From Chitinophaga pinensis (GTDB taxonomy: Bacteria > Bacteroidota > Bacteroidia > UKL13-3), in NCBI GenBank assembly GCA_945898275.1, contig CAMDHZ010000012.1, positions 29,338 through 93,337 on the forward strand: a stretch of DNA of 64,000 nucleotides. Reading direction: 5' to 3'. Positions within the stretch are counted from its first letter, which is position 1, and every line of letters starts with the position of its first letter. Under the pieces are notes generated by a model. It searched no databases. It was not told where the DNA came from and saw nothing but the letters and a program-made list of their open reading frames with translations. Position numbers and translations under genes: made by a program. This document shows positions 40,867-51,821 of this stretch, piece after piece.

Positions 40867-42882
40867 ATGAAAAGGTATTTAGTTATTTTATTATTTTCTT
40901 TGGCATTTGCTTCTTGCAAAAAGGAGATAATCTCTTATACAGAGATTGCGGAGGTTCCAAATGGAGATATTACCGATATCAACCAAATGAAAACTCCTGC
41001 TGGCTTTAATTATGAAACATCAAAGATTGTAGAATTTTCTGTGACCTTGTTAAACAATAACGACCAACCTTTGAGGGGAGTTAGAGTAGACATCATGGAT
41101 AATGCACCAGAAGAAGGTGGCAATATTTATTTCACAGGAAGCACCAATGCTGAAGGTAAGTTAATCATAGAAAGAGAAATGCCTTTGGCAGTGGAGCAAG
41201 TTGTGGTAAATACCGACTATATCGGTTTGCCAAACAACATATACATGAACATTGAAAACTTGAAGGCTTCGGTGGTAATTGGTGGCAAAAACCCTCAATT
41301 CTTATTAAATCGTGGAGATAAATTACCAATAGCAAATGCTCCTTTAGGAAAAAACAGCAATAAATATTCTTTCAGATTAGGAACCTTTACACTTGGTTTA
41401 AATGCAGGCGTACCAAATTACTTATTGCCTACCAATGATATATTAACTCCAACTTTTTTAGCTGATGTTAATGCTAGCTTACCTGAGAGAAAACCAGTAC
41501 CTGTTAACAAACCACAATATTTAGCAAGTAGTGCAGAGAAAAACTTGGTTTTAAGCGAGCAATGTGATGTGTGGATTACCTTTGTGCATGAAGGAGCAGG
41601 ACAACGCAATACCCTTTTCTACTTTGTTTACAATAAAAACAATAAACCAACCACAATCGCTCAAGTAGATTCATTTATAACTATTTTACCTAATGCTTCA
41701 TTTATGAATAGCGGAGGTGGTTTAGTAGCAGGTAACAAAGTGTATATAGGTAGATTTGGAGCGGATACTGCGATTGGTTTTGCCATTGCTGCCAATGGTT
41801 GGAGTGGAACCAATAATATTTTGAGTGCTCCTTTCTTTACTTCTATAAGTTCTATGAATCCTGAAACAAATGCAGCGAATCGTGAACATACCGTATTATT
41901 ATATGACAACCCTACTCAAAGATTTTTAATAGGATTTGAAGACGTAAACAGAAATCCTAGTGGATCTTCTGACAACGACTTTAACGATTTGATTTTCTAT
42001 GCAACTGCCAATCCTACCAAAGCTATTCAAACTACTACTATTCCTCCAGTAACTCCTGCAACTGATTCAGATAATGATGGAGTTAATGATAATTATGATG
42101 AATATCCTAATGATGCTGCAAGAGCTTTTAATATTTACTATCCTTCTGCTACTGGCATGGCTTCCGTTGCCTTTGAAGATCTTTGGCCAAGCAAAGGAGA
42201 TTATGACATCAATGATGTTGTAGTAGATTATCGCTATCATGCTGTGACTAATGCTAATAATCAAATCAAAGATCTTAATGCTAAATATTTGTTAAGAGCA
42301 GCTGGCGGAGTTTTCAAAAATGGATTTTCGGTAATCCTTCCTTTTAACAAAAGCAATATCACTTTAAATGGAGGCTCAACAGTGGTTGGATTTGAATCTG
42401 CTGCAAGCGAAGCCATCCTAAAAGTATTTAATAATTCCAAAGAGCTAATTCCAACTTTTAACACCATGTTTGGAGAAACTTATATTGGAACTGATACCTT
42501 GTTTGCTAAAATGACTTTAACAACTCCTATATCTGGAAGCTTAGGAACCTTTAATCCATTTATTTATGTAGATGAGATGGGTAAAGGAAGAGGTCATGAA
42601 GTACATTTACCGGGTAAAGCCCCAAGTTCTTTAGTAAATGTAAGCGTATTAGGAACAGATGCAGATGCAAGCAATGGAAACGTGTTCTATAAAACTGAAA
42701 ACGGTTTGCCTTTTGCTATTTCAATTCCAGAAAAATTTGAATACCCTCTTGAAAAAGAGCAAATTATTCATGCACACTTAAAATTTGTTCAATGGGTTCA
42801 AAGCGGTGGAGTGCTATTTGAAGACTGGTATAAAAATCAATCGGGTTATAGAGATAATTCAAAATTATACAGTAAGCCATAA
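40867..42882 (+). CDS. LruC domain-containing lipoprotein
   Basis: FASCKKE lipobox; DSDNDGVNDNYDEYPNDAARAFNIYYPS...VAFEDLWPSKGDYDINDVVVDYRY. Confidence 0.9.
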   Translation: MKRYLVILLFSLAFASCKKEIISYTEIAEVPNGDITDINQMKTPAGFNYETSKIVEFSVTLLNNNDQPLRGVRVDIMDNAPEEGGNIYFTGSTNAEGKLIIEREMPLAVEQVVVNTDYIGLPNNIYMNIENLKASVVIGGKNPQFLLNRGDKLPIANAPLGKNSNKYSFRLGTFTLGLNAGVPNYLLPTNDILTPTFLADVNASLPERKPVPVNKPQYLASSAEKNLVLSEQCDVWITFVHEGAGQRNTLFYFVYNKNNKPTTIAQVDSFITILPNASFMNSGGGLVAGNKVYIGRFGADTAIGFAIAANGWSGTNNILSAPFFTSISSMNPETNAANREHTVLLYDNPTQRFLIGFEDVNRNPSGSSDNDFNDLIFYATANPTKAIQTTTIPPVTPATDSDNDGVNDNYDEYPNDAARAFNIYYPSATGMASVAFEDLWPSKGDYDINDVVVDYRYHAVTNANNQIKDLNAKYLLRAAGGVFKNGFSVILPFNKSNITLNGGSTVVGFESAASEAILKVFNNSKELIPTFNTMFGETYIGTDTLFAKMTLTTPISGSLGTFNPFIYVDEMGKGRGHEVHLPGKAPSSLVNVSVLGTDADASNGNVFYKTENGLPFAISIPEKFEYPLEKEQIIHAHLKFVQWVQSGGVLFEDWYKNQSGYRDNSKLYSKP

Positions 42883-42913
42883 GCATTTAATAAAATTCTT
42901 GATTCGTGTTTTA

Positions 42914-42950
42914 TAGCATTAGCTGCCTTTGGGTGGCTTTTGCTATTTTT
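42914..42950 (+). terminator. Rho-independent terminator of LruC gene
   Basis: TAGCA-tt-AGCTGCC-tttg-GGTGGCT-tt-TGCTA-TTTTT (two G.U pairs). Confidence 0.7.
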
Positions 42951-43005
42951 AAGCATTTTTAGAATTGATAAGAAATGGTTTATTTGAAGGATTAACTAAA
43001 ATAAA

Positions 43006-43815
43006 ATGATTTCAGAAAAGAACTATTTGGAAGTAAATAGAAATTCTTGGAACAACCGAGTTGACGCGCATGTAAAATCAGAATTTTATGACATGGAAGG
43101 ATTTATGAATGGCAACTCATCCTTAAATGAAATTGAATTAAACCTACTTGGCGACATCAAAGGTAAAACAATTCTGCATTTACAATGTCATTTTGGGCAA
43201 GATAGTATTTCATTGAGCCGAATGGGTGCAAGTGTGACGGGAATAGACATATCGGATAAGGCTATCTCCAAAGCAGAAGAAATTGCAAAAACGCTTGAAT
43301 CTTCAGCAAAATTTATTTGTTGTGACCTTTACGAACTACCAGAAAACCTAGCCGAAAAGTTTGATATTATATTTACCAGTTATGGCACCATTGGTTGGCT
43401 TCCAGATATGGAGAAATGGGCTAAAATAGTTTCACACTTTTTAAAACCTAAAGGTCAATTTGTATTTGTAGAATTTCATCCAGTGGTTTGGATGTTCGAC
43501 GACAATTTTGAAAAAATAACCTATTCGTATTTCAATGTAGCCCCAATTATTGAAACAGAAACTGGAACCTATGCCAATAAGGAAGCCGATATCACCCAAT
43601 CTAATATTACCTGGAACCATAGCATGAGTGAAGTAATAAACAGCCTTATTAAAAACGGCCTTGAGATTCTTAGTTTGGAAGAGTTTGATTATTCTCCTTA
43701 CAATTGTTTTAATAAGGCAGAAGCTGTTGGCCCAAAAAAATTCCGCATCCCACAATTTAACAATACTTTGCCAATGGTTTATGCGATAAAGGCTAGGTCA
43801 AAAAGTAGCAAATAA
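43006..43815 (+). CDS. Class I SAM-dependent methyltransferase
   Basis: ILHLQCHFGQDSISLSRMGASVTGIDISDKAI. Confidence 0.88.
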   Translation: MISEKNYLEVNRNSWNNRVDAHVKSEFYDMEGFMNGNSSLNEIELNLLGDIKGKTILHLQCHFGQDSISLSRMGASVTGIDISDKAISKAEEIAKTLESSAKFICCDLYELPENLAEKFDIIFTSYGTIGWLPDMEKWAKIVSHFLKPKGQFVFVEFHPVVWMFDDNFEKITYSYFNVAPIIETETGTYANKEADITQSNITWNHSMSEVINSLIKNGLEILSLEEFDYSPYNCFNKAEAVGPKKFRIPQFNNTLPMVYAIKARSKSSK

Positions 43816-43854
43816 AAAAAGCTGCTTCAAAATTACTTTTGAAGCAGCTTTTTT
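43816..43854. terminator. Bidirectional terminator between methyltransferase and secG
   Basis: A-run GCTGCTTCAAAA-ttac-TTTTGAAGCAGC T-run. Confidence 0.92.
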
Positions 43855-43871
43855 ATGCAGAATTATTTTAA

Positions 43872-44240
43872 TTACGGAGCAGGTTGTTGCGCTGGTTGTT
43901 GTGCAGGTTGCTCACCAGTAGCGCCTGCGCCAGGTGTTGGTTGCATTGGAGCAGCAGGTACATTTTGTTGTTCGATATTTTCTTTAATTCTCGACTCAGA
44001 ACCTATTTCTACGCCATCTTTGCTTGGACGTACAAAATTGCTGGCTAAGGATAATACTATCAAAGCTACAGCTAAATACCAAGTAGCTTTTTCTACAACG
44101 TCTGTGCTGCGTTTTACACCCATGATTTGACTAGGTGCAACAAAATTTGCAGCTATTCCACCTTTAGGATTTTGGATCAAAACCAATAAGGTTAATAATA
44201 AACAAGCTACAATAATTAGAATCAAAAGAATGGTTAACAT
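43872..44240 (-). CDS. secG: Preprotein translocase subunit SecG
   Basis: LLTLLVLIQNPKGGI...GVKRSTDVVEKATWYLA. Confidence 0.92.
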   Translation of the reverse strand: MLTILLILIIVACLLLTLLVLIQNPKGGIAANFVAPSQIMGVKRSTDVVEKATWYLAVALIVLSLASNFVRPSKDGVEIGSESRIKENIEQQNVPAAPMQPTPGAGATGEQPAQQPAQQPAP

Positions 44241-44241
44241 A

Positions 44242-46215
44242 TTAGTTTAAATTATTTTCGTTTTTAATTTTTTCTATAAGGCCTGCGAAATACGCTAATT
44301 TATCGGGATAAAGCAACCCTAATTTTTCATACATGTTTATTGCCTTCTTATAAAAGCCTTGACGCAAATAAATTGCGGCCAAAGTCTCGCTTACCAACTC
44401 CTCATCACTTTCTACACTCTGCTTTGCCATGTTCACTGGGTTATAAAACTCGCTCTTTGGCCTTGCTATAGTTGGATTCTCGCGGATAAACTTATCCAAA
44501 ATAGATTCCACACTTTTTACCTCTCGCTTAGGTTTAAATTCAGGTTTCGCTTCAACAATTGGCGAAATTTCTTTAACCTCAGCTACTTTAGCTAATGATT
44601 CAACTTCAAAAGGAACAAATTTCGGAATGTGAATTTCGGTTTCTTCAGCTTTTTTCTGTTTTGGAGGTACCTGCACTTCAACTTTTGGCGAAGTTAGGAT
44701 AGGCTCTGTCTTGGGTAAAGTAACCTCAATTGGCGCATAAACCGGCTTTTCTATTTGTGGAAAATAAGTAGAGAATTGTTGATCAAAAAGGTGACCATCA
44801 AACTTGACGCTTTTGTAGACCTGAGCCAGAAAAATATCAATTTCGTAAGATGCTAAACTTGCTAATAAATCTGTTTCAGCATTTTCTTCTTTAACATTTT
44901 CTGAAACTACTTCTATTTCCTGTTTCGCAACTTCTTGCTTTTCAAAATCAAAGATAAACTCAAATTCAGGTAATGCCTTTTTCTCTACAATAGGTGAAAT
45001 TGTTTCAGCCTCTGTAATATCCTCAACCTTTGGCAAATGGGAGTTGATTTCATTTACTAGCGCATTATTGGATTGATCTGAAAATGCTTGTGTGAAATTC
45101 TCAACAAAATTTACATCCTCCTCAATTTTTACCGCTTCTTTTTTAAGCAGCCAATTTAAAAAGTCATTGTCTGTGGCTTCAGTTTTTCCATCAAAATCCT
45201 TTATAACTGATGAAGGAACAATCACATCTGGCTCAATGCTAGGCGCAGAAAAATGAACAATTTCTGGGATAACAATTGGTTCAATGGATGCAATTGGACT
45301 TGTAACTATTTCAGTTTCTATAATAGTTGTTGTCTCAACTTGAGTTGTTTCAATTTCTACAATAGAAGCTGGTATTACTTTTTCTGGCTCTGCTTCAACT
45401 GGTTTTAATACTTCTACAGTCGGCTCAGGAGTATCTACATATAATGGTTTAGAAGGCTGCCAATTGCCTATAGTATTTAAACTACTGATATCGAATTCAT
45501 TTAAAACCTCTTCTTCCTTTTTTGTCTGAATCAAAGAACTTGATGGAGCAGTCTTAGTTTCTTTTGCAGGTTTTTTAGGAATGAACTTAACAAATTTTCC
45601 TGTAGGCTTTACCAGTTGTTCTTCTTCAGTAATTTCAGTGCTTCTTGGTTTAGCAACAATAGGAGGAATTTCTTCTTCATCTGGCATTTCAAAACGCTCA
45701 ACCTTTGAAACTATTGGTTCAACTTCTTTAACAACTGGATTAGTTTCAGTTTCTATTTTGAACACATCCGCTTCATTAGGCGTTTGGTTCAAACCAACTG
45801 ATGGAATGCTTTCTAAGCGTTCAACTGCAGGTGTAGGTGCAATTTTTTCTTCAATTATGGTTTCGGTTTGAACCAAATTCTCCTCAGCAATATCATTATT
45901 TCGAGAAATTTCTAACTCTTCAATTACTTGTTCACCGAATACCAAAGAATCAGTATTTAGCGGTAAATCATGCACCAAATTATATAAAACCGTGCGGTTA
46001 CCCGTTTGCAGTGCTGCTTGTTTTAAAGCGCTATCATATTCGTAATGACTGCTCTTGTATAAAGATTTAACCAACAAGTTTCTAGCCACAGAAAAGTAAG
46101 GGTAGGTTTGAACCAAGTCCCTTAGCTTCTCAGTTTCTATCTCACCAATATTACTGGGATTTTTTACTAATGCTGTAAAATCGTATTTATTCAAAGCTTT
46201 TGAATTATTAGGCAA
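44242..46215 (-). CDS. Hypothetical acidic, low-complexity protein with C-terminal TPR-like helix pair
   Basis: SETLAAIYLRQGFYKKAINMYEKLGLLYPDKLAYFAGLIEKI. Confidence 0.7.
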   Translation of the reverse strand: MPNNSKALNKYDFTALVKNPSNIGEIETEKLRDLVQTYPYFSVARNLLVKSLYKSSHYEYDSALKQAALQTGNRTVLYNLVHDLPLNTDSLVFGEQVIEELEISRNNDIAEENLVQTETIIEEKIAPTPAVERLESIPSVGLNQTPNEADVFKIETETNPVVKEVEPIVSKVERFEMPDEEEIPPIVAKPRSTEITEEEQLVKPTGKFVKFIPKKPAKETKTAPSSSLIQTKKEEEVLNEFDISSLNTIGNWQPSKPLYVDTPEPTVEVLKPVEAEPEKVIPASIVEIETTQVETTTIIETEIVTSPIASIEPIVIPEIVHFSAPSIEPDVIVPSSVIKDFDGKTEATDNDFLNWLLKKEAVKIEEDVNFVENFTQAFSDQSNNALVNEINSHLPKVEDITEAETISPIVEKKALPEFEFIFDFEKQEVAKQEIEVVSENVKEENAETDLLASLASYEIDIFLAQVYKSVKFDGHLFDQQFSTYFPQIEKPVYAPIEVTLPKTEPILTSPKVEVQVPPKQKKAEETEIHIPKFVPFEVESLAKVAEVKEISPIVEAKPEFKPKREVKSVESILDKFIRENPTIARPKSEFYNPVNMAKQSVESDEELVSETLAAIYLRQGFYKKAINMYEKLGLLYPDKLAYFAGLIEKIKNENNLN

Positions 46216-46244
46216 TATAAAAAAAATGCCTCATAGGAGCAATT

Positions 46245-46769
46245 TTACCAATTAATAAACGCTTTATTGAAAATATCTTGAACCAAACCTTCCGAGATTC
46301 TAGTAATAAAACCGCTTTCTGCGCTTGCAAAATCTTGTTGGGCGTCAAAATCAACGAAGTTGGAAAACGATTGAGTAAAACTCTTATCTGGCTCTATTAA
46401 ATTTTCGCAGGTGATTTCTACTACAACGGTTAATCTATTAATAGCATTGGTTTGAGAACCAGTTATAGCAGCTGGTGCTGTTGTATAACTGGTTATCTTG
46501 CCACTAAAATGCAAATCTCCTATTGCTGTTGTTAGCTTTAGTGGCGTTTCATTTATAAACTTAGTTTTTATGCGTTCTGTAAGCACCTGACTTAAAGTAG
46601 GGGCCACAATTGTTGCATTGTTTGCAATGTAGCCAACACTAAAAGTTTTAGCATCCGGATGAATGGAAGCACCGTTTTGGGTGTAAACGCCACATCCACT
46701 TATCAATAAGATGCTCCCTAAAAAGAATAAAAACCCCTGTAGCTTTTGCACTACAATAATTTTATGCAT
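46245..46769 (-). CDS. lptE: LptE-like LPS assembly lipoprotein
   Basis: [50 protein letters not shown]; start trimmed from ORF start 46808. Confidence 0.82.
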   Translation of the reverse strand: MHKIIVVQKLQGFLFFLGSILLISGCGVYTQNGASIHPDAKTFSVGYIANNATIVAPTLSQVLTERIKTKFINETPLKLTTAIGDLHFSGKITSYTTAPAAITGSQTNAINRLTVVVEITCENLIEPDKSFTQSFSNFVDFDAQQDFASAESGFITRISEGLVQDIFNKAFINW

Positions 46770-48078
46770 TTCCTTTACGAGCGGCAACTGTTTTTTGCAA
46801 CCACTCAAAAGTTACTGATTTTGGTCTTTCAATTGGTAATCCTAAGGCTCTATCCCATAATAATGAAGCCATTACACCTAACGCTCTTGATACACCAAAC
46901 AAAACGGTATAGAAATCATATTCATTGAATCCATAATGCAATAAAAGTGCACCTGAGTGGGCATCTACATTTGGCCAAGGATTTTTGATTTTACCAGTTG
47001 ATTCTAATATTGGAGGAGCTACTTCATAAATGTTCCAAACGATATTTACAAGTTCATCATCAGGCATGTAGGTCTTTGCAAATTCTTGTTGTGCCACAAA
47101 TCTAGGATCTGTTTTACGAAGTACGGCATGACCGTAACCTGGAACAACTTTACCGTCTTTCAAGGTTTTATTAATATAATCTGCAATATCTTCCTTGCTT
47201 GGATTTTTGCCAATGTTTTCTTGCAATTCAAAAATCCATCTAACTACCTCTTGATTTGCCAAACCATGCAATGGACCTGCTAAGCCATTCATAGCAGCAG
47301 AAAAAGCAAGATATGGATCACTTAAGGCTGAACCAACTAAATGTGTTGTGTGGGCTGATACGTTTCCGCCTTCATGATCTGCATGAATGGTTAAGTACAA
47401 ACGCATTAACTTATAAAATTCATTCTGATCATATCCTAACATATGGGCAAAATTTGCAGCCCAATCCAATTTTGGATCAGAAGCAATATGCTCATTGTTC
47501 TTATAAGTTCTTCTATAAATATAAGCAGCTACAATTGGAAGTCTAGCCAATAAATTACAAACATCTTCGTAGGTTGGATCCCAATAATCCTTCTTGTTAA
47601 TACCATCTCTATAAGCCTTAGCAAAATGAGAATCTGTTTGCATTGCCATGATACCAATGCTAAATTGTGTCATTGGATGGGTTGTAATTGGCAAAGCATC
47701 TATGGTTGCATAAACATGCGCCGGTACTTCTTCACGAGATTTCCAATCTACCTGAATGGCAAGCACATCCTCATAGGTTGGTAATTCACCTAAAACCATT
47801 AGGTAAAATAAACCTTCTGGAAGAGGTTCTGTACCTCCTGGAACTTTTGGCAATTTAGCACGTAACTCAGGAATTGTATAACCTCTAAAACGAATTCCTT
47901 CATTTGCATCAAGTAAAGAGGTTTCTGTTAATAATCCAATTATGCCTTTCATACCAGCATAAACATCTTCTACAGTAAAGACTCCTAATGCAAAATCTGC
48001 ATGCTCCTTTACAAATGACTTGATTTCTCCTGAAAGCGGTTGCGCTTTATCGTTAAACTTTTGCTTAAATTGACTCAT
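46762..48078 (-). CDS. gltA: Citrate synthase
   Basis: [30 protein letters not shown]. Confidence 0.95.
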   Translation of the reverse strand: MSQFKQKFNDKAQPLSGEIKSFVKEHADFALGVFTVEDVYAGMKGIIGLLTETSLLDANEGIRFRGYTIPELRAKLPKVPGGTEPLPEGLFYLMVLGELPTYEDVLAIQVDWKSREEVPAHVYATIDALPITTHPMTQFSIGIMAMQTDSHFAKAYRDGINKKDYWDPTYEDVCNLLARLPIVAAYIYRRTYKNNEHIASDPKLDWAANFAHMLGYDQNEFYKLMRLYLTIHADHEGGNVSAHTTHLVGSALSDPYLAFSAAMNGLAGPLHGLANQEVVRWIFELQENIGKNPSKEDIADYINKTLKDGKVVPGYGHAVLRKTDPRFVAQQEFAKTYMPDDELVNIVWNIYEVAPPILESTGKIKNPWPNVDAHSGALLLHYGFNEYDFYTVLFGVSRALGVMASLLWDRALGLPIERPKSVTFEWLQKTVAARKGNA

Positions 48079-48284
48079 TACAAATCTCTAAATTATGATG
48101 TACTACTAAATAACCGCGCTAAAATACTATTTGTTTTTAGACATATACAAATTGTTAGGGATTTTTATCCTAGGTATTTATAAAATAATCTTGCTACACC
48201 TATCAGTTTGCAGTTTTTTTACACCAATTGTCCGCCCTATCTCAAATTTTATTTACTTGCAAGTTGTTAGAATTCGAGACTGCT

Positions 48285-50603
48285 ATGTTAAAACTAAAAC
48301 TACCATTTCTGATTTTTGTATTGATGATTGGCCAATTAACGATGGCCCAACAACTTAAAATCAAAGGCCTCATTCAAGATGAAAACACCTTGAAGCCACT
48401 TTCAGACGTAAGTGTACGCCTCAATGGGAAGGAAGTTGCAAAATCGGACAGCATAGGCTTTTTTAGTATTAACAGTAAACCTGGTAAACAATTAGTGATT
48501 TTTAGCAGGGTTGGCTATAAAAATGAAGAAATTTCTTTTGAGGAACAACTGGAAGGAACCAGAGAATTCACCATATTTTTAGTTCCATTTGTGAACCAAC
48601 TCAATCAAGTAGTAATAGCAGCTTCAAAAAATGCTAAGGAAATCGCAAGAGAGGTGAGTAGTGTAAATGTTATTCAACCCTATTTGATAAGCAACACCAA
48701 TGCAACAGATTTATCAGAAGTGCTAAATAAAATTCCAGGTATTAATGTAGTAGATGGTCAACCCACCATCAGAGGTGGGGTTGGATTTTCATATAACACG
48801 GGTAGCAGAGTTGCAATTCTTTTGGATGATATGCCTTTGCTAGGGGCCGACTTAGGCGATGTTCGTTGGAATTTCTTGCCTATTGAATCTGCCGCCCAAG
48901 TAGAAGTTATCAAGGGTTCGGCATCCGTTTTATATGGTTCTTCGGCCCTTAATGGCACTGTTAATGTTAGAACAGGCTGGGCTGGAACTAAACCTGAAAC
49001 TAAAATTACTTTTTATTCTGGCATAAATTCTAACCCTCAAAGAAAGGAAACCATCTGGTGGGGACCTTCTGAACGTCCTTTTAGCAATGGCATGTTTTTT
49101 AGCCACAAACAAAAATTTGGAAAGTTTGACTTGGTTTGGTCGGGGCAAGCACAATCCGTAAGAAGCCATTTGCAAGGAGCAGACAATCAAAGGGCAAGAA
49201 CTTATATTAAAACCAGATATAATGTAAGCAAAAATTTCTCTTATGGTGTAAATTTCAATGGCATGTACGAGCGCAGTGGAAGATTCTTTTTATGGAAAGA
49301 TGCCGACTCTGGCGCGCTTAGGCCTCTCAATGATTATGTGGTAGACGACTTATACCGAATCATTTCAATTGACCCACATGCAGAATGGAAACGCGGAAAA
49401 AGCACACACCAATTCAAAGCAAGACTTTATCAAATTCATCGCTTTGTAGATACCAGCTTGCCTAATAAAGGCAATGAAAATGATGCCATAGCTAATCTAT
49501 ATGCCTTTGATTACAACTTTCAAAGGAAGTTAGGTAAGTACTTTTATGTAACGGCCGGTTCTTATATCACAGCACTTTGGGCGGTTGGTAATGTATATAA
49601 AGGAACTTTCGCAGGATTTAGCCGAGCAGCATTCTCACAAATCGAATACCGCCATAAGCGCTGGAGCGCAGTGGTAGGCGGAAGATATGAAATCAATGGA
49701 TTATCAGATTTTGAAGAACCAACTGGGTTGTTAAAACGGTTTGGACTTAATTACCAAGCAGGGGAAAAAACATTCTTTAGGGCGAATTATTCAGAAGGAT
49801 ACAGATTCCCTACCATTGGTGAAAAGTTTGTTGAAGACAAAGCCGCGGGTGTTAGGATTTTCCCAAACCAAGACTTGGTTTCAGAAAAAGGTTGGACCGC
49901 AGAAGTGGGCATGCAACAAGGCTTTAAAATTGGGAACTTTAATGGAGCCCTAGATTTTGCCTTCTTTAACCAAGAATATGATAGCATGATTGAATTTCAA
50001 TTTGGACAATGGATTCCTTCTTCTACTGGGTTGCCTATTGAAGAACGAATTGGGTTCAAGGCCAATAATATTGGACAAACGCGCATTGCTGGTTTTGAAG
50101 TAAGCCTAACAGGTGAAGGAAGAATAGGAAATGTTTTGATTAGAACTCTCGGAGGATATACTTATTCTATGCCAGTTAATCTAAGCACTAACCCCGAAAT
50201 GAAGGATTGGAACACCTACCTCGATGCCCTTGTAAATTCAGTAGAAAGACTAGACAGTGCTAAATATTATGCGCCACTCCTAGCCTACCGAAACAGAAGT
50301 ACTGCCAAATGGGATATTGAAGCCAGTTATCGCATGTTAAGCTTTGGTTATACTTTAAATTATTATAGCATATATGAAAAGGTTGATGAATTCATTTTAG
50401 TATTTTTGCCTGGTGCTTCTGAATTCTTTGACCGCGCTGGAAAAGGCGATTTAGTTCAGAATTTTAGAATTGCATGTAATGTTAACCCCAACACAAGAGT
50501 TTCTTTTATTGTCAATAATTTCACAAACACAGAATACGCTACCAGACCCACTAAAGTTGATCCCCCAAGAAGTTTCAATCTTCAACTTAGGGTAATGTTC
50601 TAA
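48285..50603 (+). CDS. TonB-dependent receptor with carboxypeptidase-like N-terminal domain
   Basis: CarboxypepD_reg-like start, plug domain PGINVVDGQPTIRGGVGF, C-terminal beta-barrel ending LQLRVMF; start moved from 48228. Confidence 0.9.
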   Translation: MLKLKLPFLIFVLMIGQLTMAQQLKIKGLIQDENTLKPLSDVSVRLNGKEVAKSDSIGFFSINSKPGKQLVIFSRVGYKNEEISFEEQLEGTREFTIFLVPFVNQLNQVVIAASKNAKEIAREVSSVNVIQPYLISNTNATDLSEVLNKIPGINVVDGQPTIRGGVGFSYNTGSRVAILLDDMPLLGADLGDVRWNFLPIESAAQVEVIKGSASVLYGSSALNGTVNVRTGWAGTKPETKITFYSGINSNPQRKETIWWGPSERPFSNGMFFSHKQKFGKFDLVWSGQAQSVRSHLQGADNQRARTYIKTRYNVSKNFSYGVNFNGMYERSGRFFLWKDADSGALRPLNDYVVDDLYRIISIDPHAEWKRGKSTHQFKARLYQIHRFVDTSLPNKGNENDAIANLYAFDYNFQRKLGKYFYVTAGSYITALWAVGNVYKGTFAGFSRAAFSQIEYRHKRWSAVVGGRYEINGLSDFEEPTGLLKRFGLNYQAGEKTFFRANYSEGYRFPTIGEKFVEDKAAGVRIFPNQDLVSEKGWTAEVGMQQGFKIGNFNGALDFAFFNQEYDSMIEFQFGQWIPSSTGLPIEERIGFKANNIGQTRIAGFEVSLTGEGRIGNVLIRTLGGYTYSMPVNLSTNPEMKDWNTYLDALVNSVERLDSAKYYAPLLAYRNRSTAKWDIEASYRMLSFGYTLNYYSIYEKVDEFILVFLPGASEFFDRAGKGDLVQNFRIACNVNPNTRVSFIVNNFTNTEYATRPTKVDPPRSFNLQLRVMF

Positions 50604-50613
50604 CCTATAAATA

Positions 50614-51795
50614 ATGAAAAACAAACCACTCTTCGTTCTTTTTATAACTATATTTATTGATCTATTAGGCTTTGGAATTGTCATTCCAATTTTGCCAGTA
50701 TTCTCAAAAGAACTGCATGCAACAGCCTTAGAAATTGGTCTTATTGCCGGACTTTATTCTTTAATGAATTTCTTCTTTGCTCCTGTTTGGGGAACTTTAA
50801 GTGATAAAATTGGCAGACGCCCAGTGATGCTTATCAGCATTACCATTACTACCCTCGCCTATTTGTTTTTTGCCTTTACCAGCAACCTTGCCATGTTGGT
50901 TATCGCCCGCATATTTGCTGGGGTTGGCTCTGCAAACATCAGTGCCGCACAAGCCTATATTTCTGATATTACCGAACCTAAAGACAGAGCTAAAAATATG
51001 GGCTTACTAGGAGCTGCTTTTGGCTTAGGATTCATCTTCGGACCGCCAGCTGGTGGCTATCTAAAAGCTTTAAGTGGCAATGGCAGTGTTGCATTAGTAG
51101 GTTATTTTTCTGCTGCGCTTTGTGCTATCAATCTAATCATGGCCTACTTCATGTTGCCAGAATCCTTAAAAGTAAAACAACCCGAAAAATCATTTAGGTT
51201 CAAACCGATAACTGATGTTTTTACTGCCCTAAAACAACCTGTGTTAAGCGAGTTATTTACTTTAAATTTTATTTATATTTCTGCCTTTGCCATGATGCAA
51301 ATTACTGCAGCCTTGCTTTGGATTGACCGCTATGCCCTGAACGAAAAAGAAGTAGGTTTTGTGTTTATGTTCATCGGACTGGTATCAGCAATTTTGCAAG
51401 GTGGTTTTGTAGGAAAACTTAACAAAGCCTTTGGGGAAGCTCAATTACTACTCATGGGTTGTATATTTATGATTGTTGGCTTACTCATCATTCCTTATGT
51501 ACCGCAAAGTCAATTTTGGCTAATGTTGGTGAGCATGGCTTTCATATCTTTTGCCAATGCATGTATCACTCCTGCAATTATTTCACTCATTACGTTTTCG
51601 GCTCCAAAAGAAGAACAAGGTCAGGCTTTAGGAATGAACCAAAGCTTTGGCTCCCTCTCCAGAGTAGCTGGTCCGGCTTTTGGTGGACTTTTATACCAGA
51701 TGCATTATTCGCTGCCTTATATTTGTGGTGCATCCTTAATGTTGGTTTGTGTTTGGCTTTCAAGAAAAGTTTCAAAACAAAAACCGACCCTTTGA
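50614..51795 (+). CDS. MFS transporter (TetA-like)
   Basis: FIDLLGFGIVIPILPVFSKEL; GTLSDKIGRRPVML. Confidence 0.9.
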   Translation: MKNKPLFVLFITIFIDLLGFGIVIPILPVFSKELHATALEIGLIAGLYSLMNFFFAPVWGTLSDKIGRRPVMLISITITTLAYLFFAFTSNLAMLVIARIFAGVGSANISAAQAYISDITEPKDRAKNMGLLGAAFGLGFIFGPPAGGYLKALSGNGSVALVGYFSAALCAINLIMAYFMLPESLKVKQPEKSFRFKPITDVFTALKQPVLSELFTLNFIYISAFAMMQITAALLWIDRYALNEKEVGFVFMFIGLVSAILQGGFVGKLNKAFGEAQLLLMGCIFMIVGLLIIPYVPQSQFWLMLVSMAFISFANACITPAIISLITFSAPKEEQGQALGMNQSFGSLSRVAGPAFGGLLYQMHYSLPYICGASLMLVCVWLSRKVSKQKPTL

Positions 51796-51821
51796 TATTA
51801 AAATAACATAAAAACTTATTC

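Noticed and set aside
46770-46808. N-terminal extension of lptE overlapping gltA
   Set aside because: [13 protein letters not shown] lies in the gltA 3' end; [26 protein letters not shown] is the natural signal/lipobox start.
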